From NCBI GenBank assembly GCA_937910665.1, contig CALEPR010000115.1, positions 1 to 15,249 of the forward strand: a stretch of DNA of 15,249 nucleotides, read 5' to 3'. Under the pieces are notes generated by a model. That model saw only the letters and a program-made list of their open reading frames with translations. It did no database searches and was not told the DNA's origin. The DNA is from an uncultured Selenomonadales bacterium (GTDB taxonomy: Bacteria > Bacillota > Negativicutes > Selenomonadales > Selenomonadaceae). A program made the position numbers and the translations under genes. Below are positions 1-5,449 of this stretch, one piece after another. Positions within the stretch are counted from its first letter, which is position 1. The number at the start of each line of letters is the position of its first letter.

Positions 1-185
1 ATTTTAAAAGTATATTTTGTTCTTTCTTTATTAATAAAACAAAACGGACACCGCAAATTACATCTGTATGTAAGCTCTAAAAAATATCGTATCGGAGGAA
101 ACATATAGTTAAAAGGATTTTTATACGACAGAAGCGAATAACCTCGTCTGAGCAAATCAAACAGTTCAGATTTATTTAACATCAT
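1..185 (-). CDS. Radical SAM protein, N-terminal fragment (runs off the left edge)
   Basis: The reverse strand is open from an ATG at 185 (or the adjacent ATG at 182) to the window edge, giving about 61 residues. Near residue 45 it contains a C-x3-C-x2-C motif (CNLRCPFC) preceded by LELTYR. This is the hallmark of radical SAM enzymes, whose three cysteines hold a 4Fe-4S cluster that cleaves S-adenosylmethionine. The wording around the motif is typical of the SPASM/peptide-modifying branch, but the auxiliary-cluster region lies outside the window, so the substrate cannot be told. A GAGAGGA ribosome site precedes the start and its spacing suits the second ATG better. The preceding same-strand gene ends 80 bp upstream. 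The family call is firm; the specific function is unknown. Confidence 0.8.
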   Translation of the reverse strand, partial: MMLNKSELFDLLRRGYSLLSYKNPFNYMFPPIRYFLELTYRCNLRCPFCFINKERTKYTFK

Positions 186-265
186 GTTCCTCTCGTAATG
201 TATTTTTTAATAATCTGATGCCGTATTTGATATAATTACGGAATACACCGAAAGTCAGGTTCCTG
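186..265. other. Intergenic spacer upstream of the radical SAM gene
   Basis: This 80 bp gap separates the stop of the exported protein from the radical SAM start. It holds the radical SAM ribosome site and a short inverted repeat (CCGTA at 221-225, TACGG at 237-241) with a 10-11 nt AT-rich loop. No T-run follows on the minus strand, so I do not call a terminator. A TATAAT at 231-236 reads on the plus strand but has no gene to drive. No convincing minus-strand promoter was seen, so the radical SAM gene may be read through from upstream. Confidence 0.4.
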
Positions 266-937
266 TTAAAAATCTTTTTGAAAATAAAATTTATTCCCCT
301 CAATCAGTTTTTCTTGAGCGGAAATTTTTTTGTCAATTTCCGAAAGCTCAAAGTCAAGTTCTTCGGCAGAAAAATTTTCCGCGCCTTCCGAAAGGTCGTC
401 AAAATTTTTGCTGATATCGGCTATAGATTTTTGCAGAGATTTATTTTGTTGAATAATGTTTGCTTTGTCCTGTTTTCCAAGTTCGAGGTACTCGGAAATT
501 TTATCGGCATCAACTTTAATTGTGACAGTAGCCTCATACATAAAATTTTCTTTGCCTGTGTCGTCGGTTTCAAATGCGTTCTCGGAAACAAAAAATTTTT
601 CATACTCAACATCGACAAACTCGGAAAAATTATTTGTCAAAGCGGAAATATCTTCGTCGGACAAATTTTTATTCGCAGTTTTGACGTAAGCTGAAAATTT
701 TTCTTTCGCCGCCTGTTCAGCACGCATTTTTGCAACATTTTTAACCGCAGCGACAATTTTTTCATCGTCCTCGCCAAAAGAAAAAGTTGCAGTGGCACTT
801 GCTGTAAAATTTTTGACTTCTGCGTGGGCGACAGAAATAATTTTAAAATTTTCTGCGCAGAAATTTACAGGCAAAAAATTTATTCCGCAAATTAAAAATG
901 TCGTCGCCAAAAGTTTCGACAAAAATTTTTTATTCAA
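266..937 (-). CDS. Exported protein with signal peptide, unknown function
   Basis: This is a 223-residue protein that I do not recognise by name. The start is placed at TTG 937, because GGAGG (946-950) lies exactly 8 nt before it; the longer frame beginning at 967 would bury that site. The N-terminus is basic followed by a hydrophobic stretch (LLATTFLICGINFL), with candidate signal-peptidase sites after FCA or AHA, so it is probably secreted or periplasmic. The mature part has an alanine-rich helix, then a beta segment (YEATVTIKVDADKISEYL), then a charged helical tail likely to form a coiled coil. The helix-plus-ATV..VD layout resembles the exported protein at 1376-1789 and, loosely, FlgT-N/LPP20-like domains. 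It is rich in Asn-Phe pairs encoded by AAAATTTT-type runs. The start overlaps the restored frame of the MNT gene, suggesting translational coupling. Confidence 0.7.
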   Translation of the reverse strand: MNKKFLSKLLATTFLICGINFLPVNFCAENFKIISVAHAEVKNFTASATATFSFGEDDEKIVAAVKNVAKMRAEQAAKEKFSAYVKTANKNLSDEDISALTNNFSEFVDVEYEKFFVSENAFETDDTGKENFMYEATVTIKVDADKISEYLELGKQDKANIIQQNKSLQKSIADISKNFDDLSEGAENFSAEELDFELSEIDKKISAQEKLIEGNKFYFQKDF

Positions 938-993
938 CTTCAAAACCTCCTGCAAAAATTTTTTCAATTTGCTTTTTTAATTTTGGAATATCT

Positions 994-1281
994 TCAATTA
1001 AAATCTACATATCCAAAGCCACCAAAATTTCCACCTTCATAAAAAAAATCTAAATCACTGTTTTTAGTAGCTTCGCCACGCGCATAACTGCCGAACAGTG
1101 AAAATTTTTTTACGCCATATTTTTTTGCAATCGGCACTGATTTTTGTTTTATCTCTTCAATTGTATAAATCTTATCAACTTTTTCTTCGCTAATAATTTT
1201 TTTAACATATTCAAAAATTTTTTCAAGCGCACTTTCACTCGCGTTGTCCATCAAATCAATAATGTCTGTCCTTGTACTCAA
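994..1281 (-). CDS. MNT-domain nucleotidyltransferase, probably frameshifted near its end
   Basis: The encoded 95 residues contain the minimal nucleotidyltransferase signature: FGSYARGEATKNSDLDF, that is GS(x)10D(x)D with the two metal-binding aspartates. Such proteins occur as antitoxins that AMPylate a HEPN toxin. The first 40 or so residues are an extra helical segment before the usual start of the domain (YTIEEIKQK...AKKYGV). TTG at 1281 is chosen because GGAGG (1290-1294) lies 8 nt before it; ATG 1287 is only 2 nt from the site. The frame stops at 994, earlier than usual for the family. The next frame continues with a plausible tail (EDIPKLKKQIEKIF...) to a TAA at 930-932, so one extra base in the A-run at 1000-1003 would explain the truncation. 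No HEPN partner is visible. Confidence 0.72.
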   Translation of the reverse strand: MSTRTDIIDLMDNASESALEKIFEYVKKIISEEKVDKIYTIEEIKQKSVPIAKKYGVKKFSLFGSYARGEATKNSDLDFFYEGGNFGGFGYVDFN

Positions 1282-1375
1282 TTTCATCACCTCCACAAAA
1301 TTTTTTCTACAGTTCAACGCGACAAAAAATTTTTCCTGCAAAAAAAAATTGGCACTGAGCCGGCTAAAAATTTTT
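1282..1375. other. Intergenic spacer with A/T tracts
   Basis: This 94 bp gap lies between the exported-protein stop and the MNT start. It contains the MNT ribosome site GGAGG (1290-1294 on the minus strand) and three AAAATTTT-type runs near 1298, 1326 and 1367. A GCCGGC palindrome sits near 1360. I see no good promoter and no terminator hairpin, so the two genes may share one transcript. Confidence 0.35.
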
Positions 1376-1789
1376 CTATTTACTTCGCTTTTCAGCAAGA
1401 ATTTTTTCAAGTTCCTCAGTGTCAACTTCTGCAGTAACGGTCGCTTGAACGATAAAATTATTTTCGTCCTCATCGTCCGCAAGGATTTTATATTTGACTT
1501 CCAAAATTTTCATCAAGCCTTCGGTCATTTTTGTAATTTCGTCGCGCTCTAAAGTCGAATCTTTTGTTTCGACTTCGCTTTTTATGTCTACAAAAACTTG
1601 CTCGGCAATATTCCTCGCACCGTCGAGTTTTGCTTTTTCTTTCGCGTGGTCTAAACTTTCTTCGACCAGAGGAAAATAACCAATGCCGTCATAAATTTTT
1701 GTCCCCGCATTCGCGACAGAAAAATTTTGCAAACCACCGAGCAAAATCAGCGCAATTAAAATTTTCTGCAAAAAATTTTTGAAGTACAT
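1376..1789 (-). CDS. Small exported protein with FlgT-N/LPP20-like layout
   Basis: A 137-residue protein starting at ATG 1789, with GGAGG (1798-1802) 8 nt upstream. Residues 1-28 form a classic signal peptide: basic start, hydrophobic core (ILIALILLGGL), and a small-residue cleavage site around VANA-GT. The mature part begins with a GIGYFPL strand, followed by an alanine/lysine helix (AKEKAKLDGARNIAEQV), a polar segment and a final strand pair (FIVQATVTAEVD), ending in TEELEKIL. This order resembles small periplasmic domains such as FlgT-N or LPP20, but similarity is by layout only and no function is assigned. It shares the ATVT.(E/K)VD(A/T) block and overall plan with the protein at 266-937, so the two may be distant paralogues. 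It starts 29 bp after the permease stop, probably in the same transcript. Confidence 0.7.
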   Translation of the reverse strand: MYFKNFLQKILIALILLGGLQNFSVANAGTKIYDGIGYFPLVEESLDHAKEKAKLDGARNIAEQVFVDIKSEVETKDSTLERDEITKMTEGLMKILEVKYKILADDEDENNFIVQATVTAEVDTEELEKILAEKRSK

Positions 1790-1818
1790 GATCTTTTCCT
1801 CCGATCAAAAAATTTTTT

Positions 1819-2463
1819 TCAAGTTTCGTAAGAGCCGTAACGCGACTCAAGTTTTTTGAATACCCAAGTTAAAATTGCAGTCATCGCCAAGTAAAAAATT
1901 CCTGCAATTACAAAAGGTGTCATATCAAATTCGCGCTGAACAATCGTCCTTGCAACTCTCAACAAATCATTCATCGCCAAAATATAAATCAGCGAAGTAT
2001 CCTTTACCAAGTTTATAGTTTCGTTCGAGACAGGCGGAAGGACGACGCGCATAACTTGCGGAAAAATTATGTAGCGCATCATCTGCCAATGTTTCAGTCC
2101 GAGAGCCTTCGCCGCCTCATATTGTCCGCGAGGAATTGCTTGAATACCTGCGCGGAAAATTTCTGCGAAATACGCTGCATAATTTAAAGTAAATGCCAGA
2201 AGTGCCGCTGCAACATCAGGCAACATTATTCCGACCATCGGGAGCGCGAAGTACACAAATAAAAGTTGCAACATTAACGGAGTTCCGCGCATGAGCCAAA
2301 CGTAAAACTCCATTAAATAACGAAGCGGCTGAAAAGTTGAAATTCTTCCCAACGCCGCCAAGCCGCCGAGCGGCAAACTTAAAATTAAAGTTACAAAAAA
2401 AATTGTCAGTGTAACTTCCGCGCCCTCCATGATCAGGAAGGTCATATTCAACAATCGATCCAT
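1819..2463 (-). CDS. Polar amino-acid ABC transporter permease (GlnP/HisM family)
   Basis: This 214-residue membrane protein has about five hydrophobic segments. It carries the EAA loop that docks the ATPase (residues about 105-130, AIPRGQYEAAKALGLKHWQM). RGTPLMLQLLFVY and NETINLVKDTSL are also typical of His/Glu/Gln/Arg-type permeases. It would form the inner-membrane channel for the amino acid delivered by the lipoprotein encoded just upstream at 2573-3379. ATG 2463 has no ribosome site in front: the sequence there is AT-rich. A good GGAGG (2558-2562) lies 94 nt away, with a repeat element between. An internal ATG at 2445 also lacks a site. No ATP-binding subunit follows, so it must use one encoded elsewhere. 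Family certain; exact amino acid unknown. Confidence 0.93.
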   Translation of the reverse strand: MDRLLNMTFLIMEGAEVTLTIFFVTLILSLPLGGLAALGRISTFQPLRYLMEFYVWLMRGTPLMLQLLFVYFALPMVGIMLPDVAAALLAFTLNYAAYFAEIFRAGIQAIPRGQYEAAKALGLKHWQMMRYIIFPQVMRVVLPPVSNETINLVKDTSLIYILAMNDLLRVARTIVQREFDMTPFVIAGIFYLAMTAILTWVFKKLESRYGSYET

Positions 2464-2572
2464 TTTTAATAATTAGTAATTAGTTCAATTAGGAGTGAGG
2501 AGTGAGGAATTTTTTTCATTGCTCATTCCTAATTCCTAATTCCTAATTGAAATCGTTCCTCCTTCCTCACTC
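2464..2572 (-). repeat. Degenerate heptad repeat element, copy A, with long inverted-repeat potential
   Basis: The 109 bp between binding-protein stop and permease start are filled by short tandem repeats. Read on the minus strand (the transcribed sense), a purine arm has three ATTAGGA units. An A7 linker follows, and then a pyrimidine arm of TCCTCAC-type units. The ends match perfectly as an inverted repeat (CAATTAGGA at 2486-2494 and TCCTAATTG at 2541-2549 in plus coordinates), and the inner heptads pair about five positions in seven. The RNA could fold into a long imperfect hairpin between two genes of one operon. Copies with the same plan lie at 9759-9816 and 10711-10767. Confidence 0.75.
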
Positions 2573-3379
2573 CTACTTTTTTAAGAGGTCTTTGCCGAAC
2601 CATTTTTCAGAAATTTTCGCCGCGCTACCGTCAGCAATAATTTCATCAAATGCTTTCTGAACTTTGTCGCGGAGAGCAACATTATCTTTCGCAAAAGCAA
2701 TTCCAAATTCAGTGACAGGTCCGACAGTTACATCGAGAGCTTCCAGAGCAGTTTTCTCCTTCAAAGCCTCGCGACCAACAATTTCATCGCAAACTACACA
2801 ATCAAGTCTGCCGTTTTCCAAATCCATGAAAGCCGAAACATAATCACCGTAAGTTTTAAGTTCTCTGAAACTATCTTTCAATTCTTTGTTGGAATCAAAA
2901 TAATTTTCTGCTGTTCCGCCCGACTGAGTTCCGACAGCTTTTCCTGCCAAGTCAGCTTCAGTTTTAATTCCTAAGTCGTCGCCTTTGCGAACAAAAACAA
3001 TTTGTCTGTTATCCATGTAAGGTTTGCTGAACAACATATTTTCTTGACGCTCGGGAGTAATATCCAAACCGTTCCAAATAACATCAATTCTGCCGGACTT
3101 TAATTCAGCCTCTTTACTGTTCCAGTCGATAGCTTTAAATTCAACGTCGCAATCCAGACGCTTCGCCGCCTCTTTCGCCAAATCTACATCAAAGCCGACA
3201 ATCTGATTATTTTCATCCTTGAACCCCATTGGCTTATACTCATCGTCCAAGCCGACGACAATTTTTTTAATATCAGCCGACTTGTCAGCATTTCCTGCAG
3301 GTTTACTCGCGTCGTCTCCTCCGCAACCTGTGAACAACATTGTCAGCATCAAAGTTGCCGCCAAAAAAATTTTTTTCAT
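2573..3379 (-). CDS. Amino-acid ABC transporter substrate-binding lipoprotein
   Basis: A 268-residue periplasmic binding protein of the polar amino-acid type (SBP_bac_3). The signal peptide ends in a lipobox (LFTG-C, Cys19), so the mature protein would be lipid-anchored. The domain starts near residue 38 (IKKIVVGLDDEYKPMGF). It contains the family signatures GFDVDLAKEAAKRL, DVIWNGLDITPERQ (usual form ..ITPER), FSKPY and VGTQSGGT, and ends with ISEKWFG. It would deliver one polar amino acid to the permease encoded 109 bp downstream. ATG 3379 has only a weak ribosome site (GGGAAG, about 9-10 nt). Transcription probably starts from the promoter at 3420-3448. The hairpin-forming repeat after the stop could make this gene more abundant than the permease, a common arrangement for binding proteins. 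Ligand not determined. Confidence 0.94.
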   Translation of the reverse strand: MKKIFLAATLMLTMLFTGCGGDDASKPAGNADKSADIKKIVVGLDDEYKPMGFKDENNQIVGFDVDLAKEAAKRLDCDVEFKAIDWNSKEAELKSGRIDVIWNGLDITPERQENMLFSKPYMDNRQIVFVRKGDDLGIKTEADLAGKAVGTQSGGTAENYFDSNKELKDSFRELKTYGDYVSAFMDLENGRLDCVVCDEIVGREALKEKTALEALDVTVGPVTEFGIAFAKDNVALRDKVQKAFDEIIADGSAAKISEKWFGKDLLKK

Positions 3380-3407
3380 CTGAAAAATCTTCCCTTCATT
3401 GTAATTT

Positions 3408-3419
3408 TGAAACGTTTGA
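3408..3419. promoter_or_regulatory. Possible LacI/Cra-type operator in the divergent promoter region
   Basis: TGAAACGTTTGA is a near-perfect palindrome around a central CG, the form used by LacI-family regulators. It matches the enterobacterial Cra-type half-site arrangement TGAAACGTTTCA at 11 of 12 positions. It covers the expected transcription start of the minus-strand promoter at 3420-3448 and lies upstream of the plus-strand HD gene, so a bound repressor could affect both. No regulator gene is in the window, and one short match may be chance. Confidence 0.3.
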
Positions 3420-3448
3420 ATTATACTGTATTAGATTTTCCTTTGCAA
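3420..3448 (-). promoter_or_regulatory. Sigma-70 type promoter for the ABC importer genes
   Basis: On the minus strand TTGCAA (3443-3448) and a perfect TATAAT (3420-3425) are separated by 17 bp. The predicted start, near 3413, is about 35 nt before the binding-protein ATG. The region is only 91 bp wide and shared with the divergent HD gene, whose own promoter (possibly TTGAAA at 3407 with a weak -10 near 3430) overlaps it. Confidence 0.75.
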
Positions 3449-3470
3449 GTTTGAATGGAGGTTTTTAATA

Positions 3471-4532
3471 ATGAAAGCTGTCGCTGTCGAAAATCTTGAA
3501 CCCGGTATGACTTTGGCGAGGACTGTCACCGGCGAGGACTTTGTAGTAATTCTTTCAGAAAATACAGTTTTGACAAAACAAAATATCGAGCGACTTAAAA
3601 ATTTAGAATTGGCTGTCGTTCACATCAAAGATGAATTTGATTTAAGCAATAATTTTCAGCAAGCTGCCGCCGTCGTCAAAAAAGATTCTGCCTTCACTCA
3701 TGACTTCGACAGAGTTTCAAAACTTGCTTACAAAGTTTTTGATGAACTTAATGACGGTCAAGCGGCGAAGGAAACGACCGCCAAACTTGCTGCAAAAATT
3801 TTACCAATGGCTGACAATGCCGCATCAGTAAATTATCTTTTCGATTTAAGTCACATGAATACTACGCTTGCTTTGCACTCGGAGCGCGTCGCAATTTTTG
3901 CGGGAATTATTGCGAAGTGGATGGGATTTAACTGGGAGGAAATTAGATCTGTCGTCACCGCAGCTTTTCTTCACGACGTTGGGAAAAAAGATTTTCCGAC
4001 GGAAATGTTGGGCAAAACTGTACAGGATTTAGAAGGAGATCGCTTGCAAGATTACAAAAGACATTGTCGCAAAGGTTACAACATTCTAAAAAATGTCGGA
4101 TTTGAGGAACCAATTCCGACAATAGCTTTGACTCACCACGAGCGCATGAACGGCGAAGGTTTTCCGAAAGGTTTGAGCGGAGAAAAAATTCATCCTTTCG
4201 CCAGAGTTGTCGCCGTCGCCGACGCTTACGACAATTTGACTTCGGAGCGCGAAGGTTTTGTCAAGAAAACTCCATTCGACGCAATAAATTTTTTCGTCAA
4301 GGAAATTTATTCAACTTTCGATCCTGCAGTTTGCGTTCCGCTCCTCACGCGAATTAAAGACAGCTTAATCGGTTCTGCCGTGACTTTGAGTAATGGTCAG
4401 AAAGGTCACATTGCATTTTATCCGAAAGATTTTTCTGCGCTACCTGTAGTCATCACGGAGGACGGTCTGGAAGTCAATATGAACTTAAAAAAAGATTTTT
4501 CTATTTTGCAATACAGCACAAGCCATGACTAA
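3471..4532 (+). CDS. HD-GYP domain phosphodiesterase (HD-GFP variant)
   Basis: This 353-residue cytoplasmic protein has an N-terminal region (about 1-60, beginning LEPGMTLART) like that preceding many HD-GYP domains. An HD-GYP domain follows at about 125-300. Family residues seen: His136 in LHSERVA, His168-Asp169 in FLHDVGK, His198 in the HxxxGYNIL position, His222-His223 in THHERMNGEGFP, and Asp251 in VADAYD. These are the metal ligands of the domain, which hydrolyses the second messenger c-di-GMP in characterised members. The GYP signature reads GFP (230-232), a conservative change, and the usual HP before the G is HC. It has no membrane segment or receiver domain. GGAGG lies 9 nt before ATG 3471. 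It is divergent from the importer and ends 8 bp from fliJ. A role in flagellar or surface control is plausible from context only. Confidence 0.9.
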   Translation: MKAVAVENLEPGMTLARTVTGEDFVVILSENTVLTKQNIERLKNLELAVVHIKDEFDLSNNFQQAAAVVKKDSAFTHDFDRVSKLAYKVFDELNDGQAAKETTAKLAAKILPMADNAASVNYLFDLSHMNTTLALHSERVAIFAGIIAKWMGFNWEEIRSVVTAAFLHDVGKKDFPTEMLGKTVQDLEGDRLQDYKRHCRKGYNILKNVGFEEPIPTIALTHHERMNGEGFPKGLSGEKIHPFARVVAVADAYDNLTSEREGFVKKTPFDAINFFVKEIYSTFDPAVCVPLLTRIKDSLIGSAVTLSNGQKGHIAFYPKDFSALPVVITEDGLEVNMNLKKDFSILQYSTSHD

Positions 4533-4540
4533 AAATTTTT

Positions 4541-4990
4541 TTAGTGATTCCTCACGCTGAGTTGAAGTCCGATTTCGTCCAACATTTTTTGCTCCTCGAA
4601 AAGCAATTCTTCATTGTATTCGCGGAGTCTTTTTTCTTTCAGCTGTTCGATACTTTTCAAATAAGTTATCAGCTCCATCAACTTTTTTAATTTCTGCTGA
4701 CGCTCCTGAGTTGTTCGTAAAATTAACTGTTGCTGCTGTTCAATCTGTGCACGTTTCCAGTTAAAAAAATTATTGTAAGTCATAATCACGCCGACGTTGA
4801 CAGTTTTTCCTTCCTTAGTCATTTCGGAAAATTCTCGCTGTCCGGTTTGAAGTTGTTGAAGAAGATTTTGCAAAGCCGATCTCTGTTCCTCAAGTCGTCT
4901 GGAAACTTCAGCAAATTGCATTTCAGCATCATCTTTTTTTCTCTGCGTGACTTTCAAAAGCGTTTCCAGTTTAAATCTAAATTTTTTCAT
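4541..4990 (-). CDS. fliJ: Flagellar export protein FliJ
   Basis: A 149-residue, highly charged, almost wholly helical protein with long coiled-coil propensity. It has the FliJ N-terminus (KKFRFKLETLLKVTQRKKDDAEMQFAEVSRRLEEQ) and a glutamine/glutamate-rich middle. FliJ is a cytoplasmic part of the flagellar type III export apparatus: it sits in the FliI ATPase ring, resembles the gamma subunit of F1, and handles chaperones. Length is normal (about 145-150). It is the last gene of the kdsA-kdsD-fliI-PPC-fliJ series and starts 6 bp after the PPC gene. ATG 4990 lacks a clear ribosome site, so translation may depend on coupling with the gene before. Assignment rests on the N-terminal pattern plus the fliI context. 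Confidence 0.87.
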   Translation of the reverse strand: MKKFRFKLETLLKVTQRKKDDAEMQFAEVSRRLEEQRSALQNLLQQLQTGQREFSEMTKEGKTVNVGVIMTYNNFFNWKRAQIEQQQQLILRTTQERQQKLKKLMELITYLKSIEQLKEKRLREYNEELLFEEQKMLDEIGLQLSVRNH

Positions 4991-4996
4991 GACAAA

Positions 4997-5437
4997 TTAT
5001 TTTTGAAATTTCCACACGCCAACTTTTTCGGCAATATCGAAACGCTGACCGATAATTTCATTTGCGGGACGGAGAATAATTTCGCCGGTGTAATTTATGA
5101 CTGCGCGGCGCAAATGTCCTCCTACTTCGACAAGTTTTTTATTTTCATCAAGGTAAGAAAAATTTCCGTGAGCGTGAAGACTGACTTTGCCCTCAGAATT
5201 TTGCGTAACATTTCCGAGCAAGGAAACAATTTCAAACATTCCTGACAGATTGTGCAAAACAAAATCTTTCTCGGCAGGAATATAAGTCGCCAAAGTAATT
5301 TCTCCGCACGCTCCGATTCCTTGAAAATGTCCGCCAAAAATTTTTTCATTCTCGCACAATTTAGTGATGCTTTCTAAAATTTCTTCGCCCGGATCCACTC
5401 GCAAAAAATATTCGCCGTTGAGTTTTGCATATTCCAT
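4997..5437 (-). CDS. PPC/DUF296 domain protein
   Basis: A 146-residue single-domain protein of the PPC (plant and prokaryote conserved, DUF296) family. It has the characteristic order GHFQGIGACGEITLATY (about 36-52), VSLHAHGNFSYLD (about 86-97) and VGGHLRRAVINYTGEI (about 105-120). His88, His90 and His108 form the family's presumed metal-binding triad. In plants the domain accompanies AT-hook DNA-binding motifs; bacterial versions are small trimers of unknown role, and no AT-hook is seen here. ATG 5437 has AAGGTGG 7 nt upstream, and the gene starts 12 bp after fliI. Its position between fliI and fliJ, which are normally adjacent, is notable. Family confident, function unknown. Confidence 0.85.
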   Translation of the reverse strand: MEYAKLNGEYFLRVDPGEEILESITKLCENEKIFGGHFQGIGACGEITLATYIPAEKDFVLHNLSGMFEIVSLLGNVTQNSEGKVSLHAHGNFSYLDENKKLVEVGGHLRRAVINYTGEIILRPANEIIGQRFDIAEKVGVWKFQK

Positions 5438-5449
5438 AAAAAAACCACC

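Noticed and set aside
208..236. Plus-strand promoter with TATAAT at 231-236
   Set aside because: The -35 region is poor (TTAATA) and no plus-strand gene follows.
278..694. Plus-strand frame of 138 codons opposite the exported protein
   Set aside because: It is antisense to a gene with a signal peptide and ribosome site; its Phe-rich translation is what AAAATTTT-rich DNA gives on either strand.
1282..1482. N-terminal extension of the MNT reading frame to 1482
   Set aside because: It overlaps the coding end of the exported protein at 1376-1789, and the clear GGAGG at 1290-1294 marks a start at 1281.
4529..4544. Bidirectional terminator between the HD-GYP gene and fliJ (CTAAAAA...TTTTTAG)
   Set aside because: The stem is almost wholly A-T, the arms leave practically no loop, and such A/T runs occur throughout the window.
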